A DNA stretch of 15,259 bases, taken from the NCBI GenBank assembly GCA_004558305.1, contig SFDG01000053.1:1-15259 (forward strand), in the 5' to 3' direction. Positions 1-8,780 of the stretch are shown here, piece by piece. The position numbers and the translations under genes are program-made. The notes beneath the pieces are model-generated. The model did no database searches and was not told where the DNA came from. It saw only the letters and a list, made by a program, of their open reading frames with translations. Numbering within the stretch: the first letter of the stretch is position 1; each line of letters opens with the position of its first letter. Source of the DNA: Phocaeicola plebeius. Its GTDB lineage: Bacteria; Bacteroidota; Bacteroidia; Bacteroidales; Bacteroidaceae.

Positions 1-48
1 AAAAAAGTTCCGGGCCGTCTCTCCACAAAAGGAGAAACGGCCCGGAAC
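1..48 (-). terminator. Rho-independent terminator of rpsO
   Basis: An 18-bp stem pairs 7-24 with 31-48 (GTTCCGGGCCGT-CTCTCC against GGAGAA-ACGGCCCGGAAC) with one mismatch and a 6-nt loop. Read on the minus strand it ends in at least six T (positions 6-1, cut by the window edge). It lies 25 bp downstream of the rpsO stop codon, which is the classical intrinsic terminator layout. Confidence 0.93.
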
Positions 49-73
49 CTTCTCAGGAGCGGCAAGCAACGGA

Positions 74-343
74 TTACTTGCGCAGACCCAGTTCCTTAAC
101 GATGTTACGGTAACGCTCAATGTCGCGTGCCTTCAGGTACTCCAACAAGGAACGACGCTTACCTACCAACATGGTCAAAGCTCTTTCAGTGCTATAATCT
201 TTACGATTGACCTTCAGGTGCTCGGTCAAGTGAGAAATACGGTATGAAAACAATGCAATCTGAGCTTCGGGTGAGCCAGTATCAGTGTTAGACTTTCCGT
301 ACTTTTCAAAGATTTCTTGTTTTTTAGCTGCGTCTAAATACAT
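74..343 (-). CDS. rpsO: 30S ribosomal protein S15
   Basis: Primary 16S rRNA-binding protein of the small-subunit platform; it binds the central domain and helps nucleate S6/S18 assembly. The 89-residue product has the normal S15 length and the conserved family pattern: an N-terminal helix (MYLDAAKKQEIFEKYG), the TGSPEAQIALFSYRI segment near residues 22-36, LTEHLK around 39-44, and the GKRRSLLEYLK block near 61-71. The ATG at 343 is the only sensible start. It is transcribed divergently from typA, with a promoter at 388-418 and a strong terminator at 1-48, so it is a single-gene unit. S15 autoregulates its own mRNA in several bacteria, but the roughly 40-nt leader here shows no obvious mimic structure. 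Confidence 0.98.
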   Translation of the reverse strand: MYLDAAKKQEIFEKYGKSNTDTGSPEAQIALFSYRISHLTEHLKVNRKDYSTERALTMLVGKRRSLLEYLKARDIERYRNIVKELGLRK

Positions 344-387
344 AATTTTGACTGTTTATTAAATATATTAAATTTGATTTGCGGCTG

Positions 388-418
388 CAAAGGTACAAAT
401 ATTCTTTTAGTCCACAAG
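388..418 (-). promoter_or_regulatory. Bacteroides-type promoter of rpsO
   Basis: On the minus strand a -7 box TACCTTTG (395-388) matches the Bacteroides TAnnTTTG consensus. A CTTG at 418-415 sits 19 bp upstream in the -33 position. The -7 box lies 44 bp upstream of the rpsO start, leaving a leader of about 40 nt. The call rests on consensus match only. Confidence 0.75.
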
Positions 419-469
419 CGTTTCCCTTATTTTTTCTGCATCTTTTCATGCCTATATCTAAAAAAGTAG

Positions 470-477
470 TAACTTTG
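470..477 (+). promoter_or_regulatory. -7 box of the typA operon promoter
   Basis: TAACTTTG at 470-477 matches the Bacteroides -7 consensus exactly and lies 22 bp before the typA ATG at 500. The -33 position (about 444-450, in a T-rich stretch) lacks a clean TTTG, so only the -7 element is marked. It would serve the whole typA-metG-flippase-glycosyltransferase run. Confidence 0.65.
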
Positions 478-499
478 TGCCCAAATATATAGGTATAGT

Positions 500-2302
500 A
501 TGCAAGATATTAGAAACATTGCCATCATTGCCCACGTAGACCACGGCAAGACCACGCTGGTGGACAAGATGATGCTCGCCGGACATCTGTTCCGCAACGA
601 CCAGACCAATGGTGAATTGGTATTGGATAACAACGATTTGGAGCGAGAGAGAGGAATCACCATCCTTTCGAAGAATGTCTCCATCAACTACAAAGGTACA
701 AAAATCAACATCATTGATACTCCGGGACACGCCGACTTCGGAGGAGAAGTGGAACGAGTGCTGAATATGGCCGACGGATGCATCCTGTTGGTCGACGCTT
801 TTGAAGGCCCGATGCCGCAGACCCGATTCGTACTGCAGAAAGCCTTACAGATCGGACTGAAGCCCATCGTGGTAGTAAACAAGGTGGACAAGCCCAACTG
901 CCGCCCGGAGGAAGTTTATGAAATGGTATTCGACCTCATGTTCAGCCTGAATGCGACAGAAGACCAACTCGACTTCCCGGTGCTGTACGGATCCGCCAAG
1001 AACAACTGGATGGGCGAAGACTGGAAGACACCGACCGACAGCATCACGCCGCTGCTGGATGCCATCGTGAAATACATCCCTGCTCCGCGACAGCTGGAGG
1101 GGACTCCCCAGATGTTGATCACTTCACTGGACTATTCGTCGTATACCGGACGTATCGCCGTGGGACGTGTACACCGTGGGACCATCCGCGAAGGCATGAA
1201 CATCACCCTGGCCAAGCGTGACGGCACGATGGTGAAGTCGAAAATCAAGGAGGTGCATACCTTCGAGGGACTGGGACGCAAACGCGTGGAAAGTGTTTCG
1301 TCGGGCGATATCTGCGCCATCATCGGGGTGGAAGGCTTCGAAATCGGTGACACCATCTGCGACTTCGAGAATCCAGAACCGCTGCCACCGATTGCCATCG
1401 ACGAGCCGACCATGAGCATGCTCTTTACCATCAACGACTCGCCTTTCTTCGGCAAGGAAGGGAAATATGTCACCTCCCGCCACATCCATGACCGTCTGCA
1501 GAAGGAGCTGGACAAGAACCTGGCACTGCGGGTGCGCAAGGCAGAGAACGAGGACGGCAAGTGGGTCGTATCTGGACGAGGCGTGCTGCACCTGTCGGTC
1601 CTCATCGAGACCATGCGCCGCGAAGGGTATGAACTGCAGGTAGGACAGCCGCAGGTCATCTTCAAGGAAATCGACGGCGTGAAGTGCGAGCCGATTGAGG
1701 AACTGACCATCAGTGTGCCCGAGGAGTTCTCCAGCAAGATGATTGACATGGTGACCCGCCGCAAGGGAGAAATGGTGTCGATGGAGACACAGGGCGACCG
1801 CGTGAACATCGAGTTCGACATGCCTTCGCGCGGTATCATCGGTCTGCGTACCAACGTACTGACCGCTTCGCAGGGAGAGGCCATCATGGCGCACCGCTTC
1901 AAGGAATACCAACCCTACAAGGGAGACATCCCCCGCCGCACGAACGGCTCGATGATTGCCATGGAAAGCGGAACGGCCTTTGCCTACGCCATCGACAAGC
2001 TGCAGGATCGCGGCCGCTTCTTCATCTATCCGCAGGAGGAAGTCTATGCCGGACAGGTGGTGGGCGAGCACGTCCACGAAAACGACCTGGTCATCAACGT
2101 GACGAAGTCGAAGAAGCTGACCAACATGCGTGCATCGGGCTCGGACGAGAAGGCCCGCATCATCCCGCCGGTCATCTTCTCGCTCGAAGAAGCCTTGGAA
2201 TACATCAAGGAGGACGAGTACGTGGAAGTGACACCGAAGAGCATGCGTATGCGCAAGGTCATCCTCGATGAACTGGAACGCAAACGCGCCAACAGAAACT
2301 AA
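500..2302 (+). CDS. typA: Ribosome-associated GTPase TypA/BipA
   Basis: Translational GTPase that binds the 70S ribosome at the EF-G site and is linked to 50S assembly and stress or low-temperature growth. The 600-aa product has normal family length. Visible G motifs: G1 AHVDHGKT (residues 11-18), switch I RERGITI (48-54), G3 DTPGH (73-77), G4 NKVD (127-130) and a G5-like YGSAKN near 163. The C-terminal half holds the domain II beta-barrel, EF-G-like domains III and V, and the TypA-specific end (SLEEALEYIKEDEYVEVTP). The ATG at 500 follows the -7 promoter box by 22 nt. metG starts 21 nt after the stop, suggesting cotranscription. Nothing looks unusual in the protein. Confidence 0.97.
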   Translation: MQDIRNIAIIAHVDHGKTTLVDKMMLAGHLFRNDQTNGELVLDNNDLERERGITILSKNVSINYKGTKINIIDTPGHADFGGEVERVLNMADGCILLVDAFEGPMPQTRFVLQKALQIGLKPIVVVNKVDKPNCRPEEVYEMVFDLMFSLNATEDQLDFPVLYGSAKNNWMGEDWKTPTDSITPLLDAIVKYIPAPRQLEGTPQMLITSLDYSSYTGRIAVGRVHRGTIREGMNITLAKRDGTMVKSKIKEVHTFEGLGRKRVESVSSGDICAIIGVEGFEIGDTICDFENPEPLPPIAIDEPTMSMLFTINDSPFFGKEGKYVTSRHIHDRLQKELDKNLALRVRKAENEDGKWVVSGRGVLHLSVLIETMRREGYELQVGQPQVIFKEIDGVKCEPIEELTISVPEEFSSKMIDMVTRRKGEMVSMETQGDRVNIEFDMPSRGIIGLRTNVLTASQGEAIMAHRFKEYQPYKGDIPRRTNGSMIAMESGTAFAYAIDKLQDRGRFFIYPQEEVYAGQVVGEHVHENDLVINVTKSKKLTNMRASGSDEKARIIPPVIFSLEEALEYIKEDEYVEVTPKSMRMRKVILDELERKRANRN

Positions 2303-2323
2303 TGAAAACCTCAACTCATACGT

Positions 2324-4387
2324 ATGGAAAAGAAATTTAAAAGAACAACCGTCACTTCGGCGCTCCCGTATGCCAACGGACCGGTACACATCGGTCATCT
2401 GGCAGGGGTCTATGTGCCCGCCGACATCTACGTGCGCTATCTCCGTCTGAAGAAGGAGGACGTGCTCTTCGTCGGAGGGTCGGACGAGCACGGAGTACCC
2501 GTCACCATCCGCGCCAAGAAGGAAGGCTGTACACCGCAGGATGTGGTGGACCGCTACCACTCGCTCATCAAGCAGTCGTTCGAAGAGTTCGGCATCTCGT
2601 TCGATGTATATAGCCGCACAACCTCGGCTACCCATCATCAGTTTGCCTCCGACTTCTTCCGCAAGCTCTACGACGAGGGGAAGCTGGAGGAGATTACCGA
2701 AGAACAGTTCTGCGACGAAGTGACCGGCGAGTTCCTCACCGACCGCAACATCGTGGGCGAATGTCCGCGCTGCCATGCACAGGGTGCCTATGGCGACCAG
2801 TGCGAGAAATGCGGTGCCACGCTCTCGCCCGACGAACTGATCAATCCTACCAACAAGAATAATCCCGGCCATGCGCTGGTGAAACGTCCCACCAAGAACT
2901 GGTACCTGCCATTGGGACAGTATCAGGAATGGCTGAAGCAGTGGATACTGGAAGGGCACAAGGAATGGCGTCCCAATGTCTACGGCCAGTGCAAGTCGTG
3001 GCTGGACATGGACCTGCAGCCGCGTGCCATGACGCGCGACCTCGACTGGGGCATCCCCGTCCCCGTAGAAGGAGCGGAGGGAAAAGTGCTCTACGTGTGG
3101 TTCGACGCGCCCATCGGCTACATCAGCAACACGAAAGAACTGTGCGACGCCCAGCCTGAGCGCTGGGACAGCTGGCAGCGGTGGTGGCAAGACCCCGACA
3201 CCCGCCTCATCCACTTCATCGGCAAGGACAACATCGTGTTCCACTGCCTCATCTTCCCCGTGATGATGAAGGCGCACGGCGGCTACATCCTGCCGGACAA
3301 CGTGCCTGCCAACGAATTCCTGAACCTGGAAGGGGACAAGATTTCCACATCGCGCAACTGGGCAGTATGGCTGCACGAATACTTGCAGGACTTCCCCGGC
3401 AAGCAGGATGTGCTGCGCTATGTACTCACGGCCAACGCACCGGAGACGAAGGACAACGACTTCACCTGGAAAGACTTCCAGGCACGCAACAACAACGAGC
3501 TGGTAGCTGTCTATGGCAACTTCGTGAACCGTGCCTTGGTGCTGACCCACAAATACTTTGAGGGGAAGGTGCCGGCTTGCGGCGAACTGACCGACTACGA
3601 CCGCGAGACACTGAAGGAATTTGCCGATGTAAAGGCCGAAGTGGAAAAACTGCTGGATGTGTTCAAGTTCCGCGACGCACAGAAGGAAGCCATGAACCTG
3701 GCCCGTATCGGCAACAAATACCTGGCCGACACCGAGCCGTGGAAACTGGCAAAGACGGACATGGGACGCGTTGCCACCATCCTGAACATTGCCCTCCAGT
3801 TAGTGGGCAACCTCGCCATCGCGTTCGAACCGTTCCTGCCCTTCAGCAGCGAACGGCTGCGCAAGATGCTGAACATGGAAGCCTTCGACTGGGAACAGTT
3901 AGGACGGACCGACCTGCTGGCAGCCGGCCATCCGCTGAACAAGGCGGAGCTGCTGTTCGAAAAGATTGAAGACAGCACCATCCAGACCCAAGTGGACAAG
4001 CTGCTGGCCACGAAGAAGGCGAACGAGGCTGCCGACTACAAGGCCAATCCCATCAAGCCCACCATCGCTTTCGAAGACTTCGAGAAGCTGGACATCCGGG
4101 TAGGTACGGTGCTGGAATGCGAGAATGTGCCCAAGATGAAGAAGCTGCTGAAGTTCAAGATTGCCGACGGACTGGAGAACCGCACCATCGTGAGCGGCAT
4201 CGCCCAGCACTACAAGCCGGAAGAACTGGTAGGCAAGCAGGTGCTGTTCATTGCCAACCTGGCTCCGCGCCAGTTCAAGAACGGTCTGGTGAGCGAAGGC
4301 ATGATTCTGAGTGCCGAGAACTTCGACGGTTCCTTGGCCGTGACTTCCCTCCTGAAGGAAGTGAAGCCCGGCAGTGAAGTAAAATAA
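2324..4387 (+). CDS. metG: Methionyl-tRNA synthetase with C-terminal tRNA-binding domain
   Basis: Class I aminoacyl-tRNA synthetase that charges initiator and elongator tRNA-Met. The 687-aa protein has the HIGH signature in PYANGPVHIGHL (residues 15-26), a zinc-binding pair CPRC (147-150) and CEKC (160-163), and the second catalytic signature as KISTS (339-343), the usual MetRS variant of KMSKS. Residues from about 577 to the end form the EMAPII/Trbp111-like OB-fold domain (FEKLDIRVGTVLE...) found fused in long bacterial MetRS and involved in dimerisation and tRNA binding. It lies 21 nt after typA and 18 nt before the flippase gene, so the glycan genes downstream may share its transcript. Confidence 0.98.
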   Translation: MEKKFKRTTVTSALPYANGPVHIGHLAGVYVPADIYVRYLRLKKEDVLFVGGSDEHGVPVTIRAKKEGCTPQDVVDRYHSLIKQSFEEFGISFDVYSRTTSATHHQFASDFFRKLYDEGKLEEITEEQFCDEVTGEFLTDRNIVGECPRCHAQGAYGDQCEKCGATLSPDELINPTNKNNPGHALVKRPTKNWYLPLGQYQEWLKQWILEGHKEWRPNVYGQCKSWLDMDLQPRAMTRDLDWGIPVPVEGAEGKVLYVWFDAPIGYISNTKELCDAQPERWDSWQRWWQDPDTRLIHFIGKDNIVFHCLIFPVMMKAHGGYILPDNVPANEFLNLEGDKISTSRNWAVWLHEYLQDFPGKQDVLRYVLTANAPETKDNDFTWKDFQARNNNELVAVYGNFVNRALVLTHKYFEGKVPACGELTDYDRETLKEFADVKAEVEKLLDVFKFRDAQKEAMNLARIGNKYLADTEPWKLAKTDMGRVATILNIALQLVGNLAIAFEPFLPFSSERLRKMLNMEAFDWEQLGRTDLLAAGHPLNKAELLFEKIEDSTIQTQVDKLLATKKANEAADYKANPIKPTIAFEDFEKLDIRVGTVLECENVPKMKKLLKFKIADGLENRTIVSGIAQHYKPEELVGKQVLFIANLAPRQFKNGLVSEGMILSAENFDGSLAVTSLLKEVKPGSEVK

Positions 4388-4405
4388 ACAACATCCTCTG
4401 AAAGC

Positions 4406-5857
4406 ATGCAGTCATCGCTGAAAGAGAAAACCGCCAAGGGCTTGTTGTGGGGAGCTGTGAACAACGGCGCACAACAAGTCCTTGTGCTTGTTTTCGGCAT
4501 CGTGCTCGCCCGGCTGCTCAGTCCCGAAGAATATGGCATGGTGGGACTGCTCACCCTTTTTACCCTGATGGGCAATGCCCTGCAGGAAAGTGGTTTCCGG
4601 GCAGCGTTGGTCAACCTGAAGCATATCCGTCACGAGGACTACAATGCCGTTTTCTGGTGCAGCCTCTGCATCGGATGTATTGCCTATGCCGTCCTGTTCG
4701 GCTGTGCCCCTTTCATCGCCCGTTTCTACGGCGAACCAGCCTTGGTCCCTTTGGCCCGCTACTGTTTTCTGGCCATTCCCATCGCCAGCTTAGGGACGGC
4801 ACAGGGTGCCTGGCTCTACCGGAACCTGCAGGTCAAGCAACAGGCCTTTTCGGGCATCATCGCCCATATCGTATCGGGATGCACCGGCATCGTACTCGCC
4901 CTCTACGGTTTCTCGTATTGGGGGATTGCCACCCAAAGCCTGACATATTTGGTGGTCGTCACGCTCTGCACCTGGCATTACTCGCCGTGGCGGCCTACGC
5001 TGCCCGTCGACTTCTCTCCCATCCGTCCCCTGTTTGCCTTCAGTAGCAAGTTGCTGATTACCAACATTGCCAACCACTTGAACAACAACCTGCTTTCGGT
5101 GTTGCTGGGCAAATTCTTCAGTACCCAGACAGTGGGTAACTACAACCAGGCCAACAAATGGAACGGCACCGGCCACCAGTTCATCACGGGGATGCTGAAC
5201 AGTGTGGCGCAACCGGTACTGGCCACCGTCCGCGAGGATCGCGAACGCGCTTCGCAAGTGTTCCGCAAGATTCTCCGCTTCACAGCTTTCCTCTCCTTCC
5301 CTGCCCTGTTCGGCCTGTCCAGTGTCACCCGCGAATTGGTGCTGCTGACGGTAGGGGAGAAATGGACCGACAGCATTCCCATGATGCAGCTGCTCTGCCT
5401 GGGAGGAGCATTCATCCCCTTCACCACTCTGTTCTCCTCCCTCATCATCAGCCAGGGACGGTCCGACCTCTACATGCGCAACATCCTGTCCCAAGTAGTG
5501 CTCCAGCTCTGCATCGTACTGGCAGTCATTGGTTTCGGCGGAAGCATCTATACCCTGATTACCTCGTATGTCTGCCTTTCAGTCGGTTGGCTGTGTGTGT
5601 GGCAGTACTTTGCCCGCCGGTTCATCGACCTCTCCTTCCCTCTCCTCGTCCGTGACCTGCTGCCTTTCCTGCTCAGTGCCGCCAGTGCCTGCTGCCTTGG
5701 AGTTGCCTCTTCCCAATGGACCGGCGAGAACCTCCTCGCCAGTTTCGCAGTCAAAGTCATTGTGACTGCCGGCTGCTACCTGCTGTTCCAGAAAATCCTC
5801 CATGCCGATGTGCTGGACGAATGTATTGACTACCTGCTTAAAAAGAAACGACCATGA
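4406..5857 (+). CDS. Oligosaccharide flippase, MOP superfamily (Wzx/WzxC-like)
   Basis: Predicted polytopic inner-membrane protein that would flip undecaprenyl-diphosphate-linked oligosaccharide from the cytoplasmic to the periplasmic face. The 483-aa length suits this family. The N-terminal pattern (KEKTAKGLLWGAVNNGAQQ, then FGIVLARLLSPEEYGMVGLL at about residues 30-50) is typical of polysaccharide exporters of the WzxC type. Many hydrophobic segments, roughly 12-14, run to about residue 465, followed by a basic tail ending in KKKRP. The gene begins 18 nt after metG and its stop overlaps the start of the next gene by 4 nt (ATGA), suggesting translational coupling. It is the only transporter in the window and ties the neighbouring glycosyltransferases to a lipid-linked glycan. 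Substrate cannot be read from sequence. Confidence 0.9.
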   Translation: MQSSLKEKTAKGLLWGAVNNGAQQVLVLVFGIVLARLLSPEEYGMVGLLTLFTLMGNALQESGFRAALVNLKHIRHEDYNAVFWCSLCIGCIAYAVLFGCAPFIARFYGEPALVPLARYCFLAIPIASLGTAQGAWLYRNLQVKQQAFSGIIAHIVSGCTGIVLALYGFSYWGIATQSLTYLVVVTLCTWHYSPWRPTLPVDFSPIRPLFAFSSKLLITNIANHLNNNLLSVLLGKFFSTQTVGNYNQANKWNGTGHQFITGMLNSVAQPVLATVREDRERASQVFRKILRFTAFLSFPALFGLSSVTRELVLLTVGEKWTDSIPMMQLLCLGGAFIPFTTLFSSLIISQGRSDLYMRNILSQVVLQLCIVLAVIGFGGSIYTLITSYVCLSVGWLCVWQYFARRFIDLSFPLLVRDLLPFLLSAASACCLGVASSQWTGENLLASFAVKVIVTAGCYLLFQKILHADVLDECIDYLLKKKRP

Positions 5858-6771
5858 ACGGAAAACTCTATATTCTGGGGGCTCCTCCCTGTATTTTTTC
5901 AGGACTGGCTCCTGAACTGCAACAACGCATGGAGTATGTGGACAACTTCCTTCATTTCCCGAAAGAGAAATGGAAACAGCTGACCCACGCCCTGTTGGTA
6001 GGCCGTCTGCCCCTGCCCCGTCCCGTCCTGTACACCTGGTTCTCGCGCAAGGGGCTGGACCATTTGCTACAGGCCACGGCTGCCGACCGCGTCCTGCTCT
6101 ACGAAGGGACCAACTGGCGGACACTCCGTGCCATCAAGTCCCTGCTACCTGCCGCCACTCGCTGCTTCATCTATTATTGCAATCCCATCCGCAGCATCTT
6201 CCGCCGCCCCGAGCAGGAGCTGGCCGCCATTGCCCGACTGGGCTACCGCCTGAGTACGTTCGACCCGGAAGATGCAGCCCGGTATGGCCTGACCCTTACC
6301 GGACAATACTTCCGCTATCCTGAAGGCCCCCTGCCCGAAGAAAAGACAGACTGCTTCTTCTGCGGCCTGCCCAAAGACCGGGCCGAAGAACTGGAGCAAC
6401 TGCGCCGGCTTCTCGAAAGCAACGGCTGGCAGTGCCGGTTCATCATCCCGCAACGTAACGAGCAGAGAATCAGTTATGCCGACTATCTTTCACAGTTAGC
6501 AACATCCCGTTGCGTCATCGACATCTGCCAAAAAGACCAGGTCGGACTGACCCGAAGGCCCTTAGAAGCTTTATTCTACGGGAAAAAGCTCATTACAAAT
6601 AATCCAAAGATTCAGGAGTATGATTTTTATAATTCAAAAAATATCTTTATCTTTGGAAAAAATTCGACCGATGGCCTGAACGACTTCCTTCGCCAGCCCA
6701 TAGAACCGGTTCCGACGAATGTCAAGGACAAGTACGACATCAATGGTTGGATTCGCCATTATTTACCCTAA
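5854..6771 (+). CDS. Probable glycosyltransferase-like protein of unknown specificity
   Basis: I do not recognise a named family for this 305-aa soluble protein. What can be seen: no signal peptide or membrane segment; a strand-like N-terminus (KLYILGAPP); a central CNPIRSIFRR segment near 109-118; and a C-terminal half resembling the nucleotide-sugar-binding lobe of GT-B enzymes, especially GLTRRPLEALFYGKKLITNN (231-250), where an R-PLEAL-G-K-I pattern recalls the E-rich loop of GT1/GT4 proteins and capsule enzymes. Position between a flippase (4-nt overlap) and another transferase (8-nt gap) supports a role in glycan assembly. Base composition falls sharply over residues 246-269 (15 G+C in 70 bases at 6591-6660), unlike the rest of the gene. 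It could instead be a modifying enzyme other than a sugar transferase. Confidence 0.65.
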   Translation: MNGKLYILGAPPCIFSGLAPELQQRMEYVDNFLHFPKEKWKQLTHALLVGRLPLPRPVLYTWFSRKGLDHLLQATAADRVLLYEGTNWRTLRAIKSLLPAATRCFIYYCNPIRSIFRRPEQELAAIARLGYRLSTFDPEDAARYGLTLTGQYFRYPEGPLPEEKTDCFFCGLPKDRAEELEQLRRLLESNGWQCRFIIPQRNEQRISYADYLSQLATSRCVIDICQKDQVGLTRRPLEALFYGKKLITNNPKIQEYDFYNSKNIFIFGKNSTDGLNDFLRQPIEPVPTNVKDKYDINGWIRHYLP

Positions 6772-6779
6772 CAAGAATT

Positions 6780-7787
6780 ATGCCCATGCATCGACATGTA
6801 CGCTACATCGTAAGCTGGTTCTATCAAGAATCGAAGGAAGAGGAAAGTTTCTACCCACAGCTGGGCAGAAAGGGTAGTTCGTCCCTCGCCCGCTCGATTT
6901 ACTTGAAAATCCAGGTGCCGTTCTTCCATACATTCCGCTATTACAATCCCGATATACACTTCCTGTTCTTCACCAACCTGAAGGAGAAGGACCTCCCCGA
7001 CTTCCTGCTGCACACCTTTTCGGAACTGTCTGTAGAAGTGGTGACCTTGCCCTACACCAGCCGTCCGCCCAGAGACTGGTACAGCTCGTGGCAGAACCAG
7101 TTCTATCTGTACGACATCCTGCGATGGATGCAGCGCAGGATGAATCCGACCGATTCCGTGCTGGTCTGCGATGCTGACTGTCTGTGCCGCCATCCGCTCA
7201 ACGAGCTGTTCGAATGTATCGAACGCGACGGAAGTGCCCTCTACGAATTCATCACCCGCCCGGAAGTCCGCGTGAACGGCATCCGGCTGGAACAGATGCA
7301 AGAGCTGTACATCCGCACGTACCACCAGCAGCCCCGACAGCCCATCGTCTACTACGGCGGCGAGTTCATCGGCCTGCGGGGAGATGCCGTGCGCCACATC
7401 AACGAAACGTTCCCTGACTTGTGGAACAAGAACCTGAGCTACCGCGAAGAACGGAAGCCGACCCTGAACGAAGAGGCTCACGTGCTGAGCATCCTGGCCG
7501 AACGCCTGCAACTGCGCAATGCCCATGCCAACCGCTACGTGAAACGGATGTGGACATCGCCGCAGTTCACCAACGTGGAACCGGGCGACGAGCAGATGGC
7601 GGTATGGCATCTGCCCTACGAGAAGAAGCGCGGCCTTTTCCGCCTGTTCGACACACTGAGCCACGACGGAGGCATCCGGAACGAAGATGCGTTCTGGCAG
7701 CGTGCCCAGAAGGTCACCGGGGTACCGGTCATCAGTCTGGGCAAACGGTTCTGTGACCGCCTGATTACTCTCCGCCAGAAACTCTGA
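6780..7787 (+). CDS. GT-A type glycosyltransferase-like protein with DxD motif
   Basis: Predicted cytoplasmic protein of 335 aa. The start is taken as the ATG at 6780, 8 nt after the previous stop; a second ATG lies at 6786, and an in-frame TTG at 6747 would overlap the upstream gene by 25 nt and is less likely. Near the middle, SVLVCDADCLCRHP (residues 126-139) places a DAD triad (131-133) after a hydrophobic strand, the metal and nucleotide-sugar binding motif of GT-A enzymes. YYGGEFIGLRG (191-201) then resembles the acceptor-side region of GT8-like and related transferases. No membrane segment is seen. Context (flippase, other transferases in tight succession) supports addition of one sugar to a lipid-linked glycan. 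Donor and linkage are unknown. Confidence 0.75.
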   Translation: MPMHRHVRYIVSWFYQESKEEESFYPQLGRKGSSSLARSIYLKIQVPFFHTFRYYNPDIHFLFFTNLKEKDLPDFLLHTFSELSVEVVTLPYTSRPPRDWYSSWQNQFYLYDILRWMQRRMNPTDSVLVCDADCLCRHPLNELFECIERDGSALYEFITRPEVRVNGIRLEQMQELYIRTYHQQPRQPIVYYGGEFIGLRGDAVRHINETFPDLWNKNLSYREERKPTLNEEAHVLSILAERLQLRNAHANRYVKRMWTSPQFTNVEPGDEQMAVWHLPYEKKRGLFRLFDTLSHDGGIRNEDAFWQRAQKVTGVPVISLGKRFCDRLITLRQKL

Positions 7788-7813
7788 CCACCTTCCGGAA
7801 CACGCAGACCGCC

Positions 7814-8725
7814 ATGACCATAGCCCCTATCCTTCTGTTTGTGTACAACCGCCCGACGCACACGCGCCGGGTCATTGAGTCGTTGCATCAGAACGAACTG
7901 GCCGCCGTCAGTCCCCTGATTATCTATTCGGATGCCGCCCGTACCCCAGAGGCAGACCACGAAGTAAAGGAAGTACGCCGGTTCCTCCACAGCGTGCAAG
8001 GCTTTGCCTCGATAGAGATGGTGGAACGAACAGAGAACTGGGGACTGGCCCGCAATGTCATCGACGGAGTGACCCGGGTGCTGGAACGCTATGACCGGGT
8101 CATTGTACTGGAAGACGACTTGGTGGTGGCCCCTCATTTCCTCCGTTTCATGAACGATGCCCTGGAAACCTACCGGCTGGAAGAACGGGTGGGACACATT
8201 CAGGCATGCGACTTTACGCAAGACCCTTCCCTGCCCGACACCTTCCTGATCAAATGGACCGGAAGCTGGGGATGGGCCACCTGGGCACGTGCCTGGAAAT
8301 GGTTCAACCCCGACGGCAGTGACCTGCTCCGCCAACTGGAGGAGCGGCACCTGACCCGCACCTTCGACTTCGACGGTACCTATCCGTTCACCCGGATGCT
8401 GCGCCGGCAGATTGCGGGGCAGAACAACTCATGGGCCATCCGCTGGAATGCCAGTCTTTTCCTGCGCGACATCCTCTCCCTGAACGTAGGCCGTTCGCTG
8501 GTCCAGAACACCGGCTTCGACGGCAGCGGCACCCACTGCGGAGGAGGCGGCCTGTATGCTTCCCATCTCTGGCTCTCCCCCCTGCCCGTCCGGCCCATCC
8601 AGCCCATTGAAGAGAACCTGGAAGCACGCCGCGCCTTCCGTCGCTACTACCATCGCACCAACTGTTTCTGGGCCAAGGCCCTCCGTCGCATCCGCCGTAC
8701 GCTGAAAGGAGATTTCGGCAGATGA
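7814..8725 (+). CDS. GT-A glycosyltransferase, HlpA-like/family 2-related
   Basis: A 303-aa soluble protein of the type often annotated as family 2 glycosyltransferase or 'hemolysin activation protein HlpA-like'. Motifs: APILLFVYNRPTHTRRVIESL at the N-terminus (residues 4-24), YSDAAR (38-43), an acidic triad EDD (100-102) in VIVLEDDLVVAPHFL as the likely metal-binding DxD equivalent, and GSWGWATWARAWKWF (150-164), characteristic of this subgroup. It follows the previous gene after 26 nt and is the last gene before a hairpin at 8734-8757, so it probably ends the typA-to-glycan operon. The acceptor is unknown. Confidence 0.82.
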   Translation: MTIAPILLFVYNRPTHTRRVIESLHQNELAAVSPLIIYSDAARTPEADHEVKEVRRFLHSVQGFASIEMVERTENWGLARNVIDGVTRVLERYDRVIVLEDDLVVAPHFLRFMNDALETYRLEERVGHIQACDFTQDPSLPDTFLIKWTGSWGWATWARAWKWFNPDGSDLLRQLEERHLTRTFDFDGTYPFTRMLRRQIAGQNNSWAIRWNASLFLRDILSLNVGRSLVQNTGFDGSGTHCGGGGLYASHLWLSPLPVRPIQPIEENLEARRAFRRYYHRTNCFWAKALRRIRRTLKGDFGR

Positions 8726-8733
8726 CAGAGACA

Positions 8734-8770
8734 GACAGCCCCTACCCCCAGGCTGTCCGAGAATCGTTTT
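8734..8770 (+). terminator. Possible terminator after the first glycan operon
   Basis: GACAGCC (8734-8740) pairs perfectly with GGCTGTC (8751-8757) around a 10-nt C-rich loop. A short T-run (8767-8770) and pyrimidine-rich DNA follow. It begins 9 nt after the stop of the last gene in the run. The short stem and delayed T-run make it a modest candidate. Confidence 0.5.
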
Positions 8771-8780
8771 CCGCTTTCCT

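Noticed and set aside
1124..3550. Minus-strand open frame of 808 codons antisense to typA and metG
   Set aside because: It spans two certain genes in full, has no recognisable domain, and its His/Arg/Val-rich content is typical of the reverse reading of GC-rich Bacteroidales codons. The length is striking but explained by codon bias.
6747..6779. Upstream TTG start for the GT-A gene
   Set aside because: It would overlap the previous gene and adds residues with no family match; ATG 6780 fits the spacing better.
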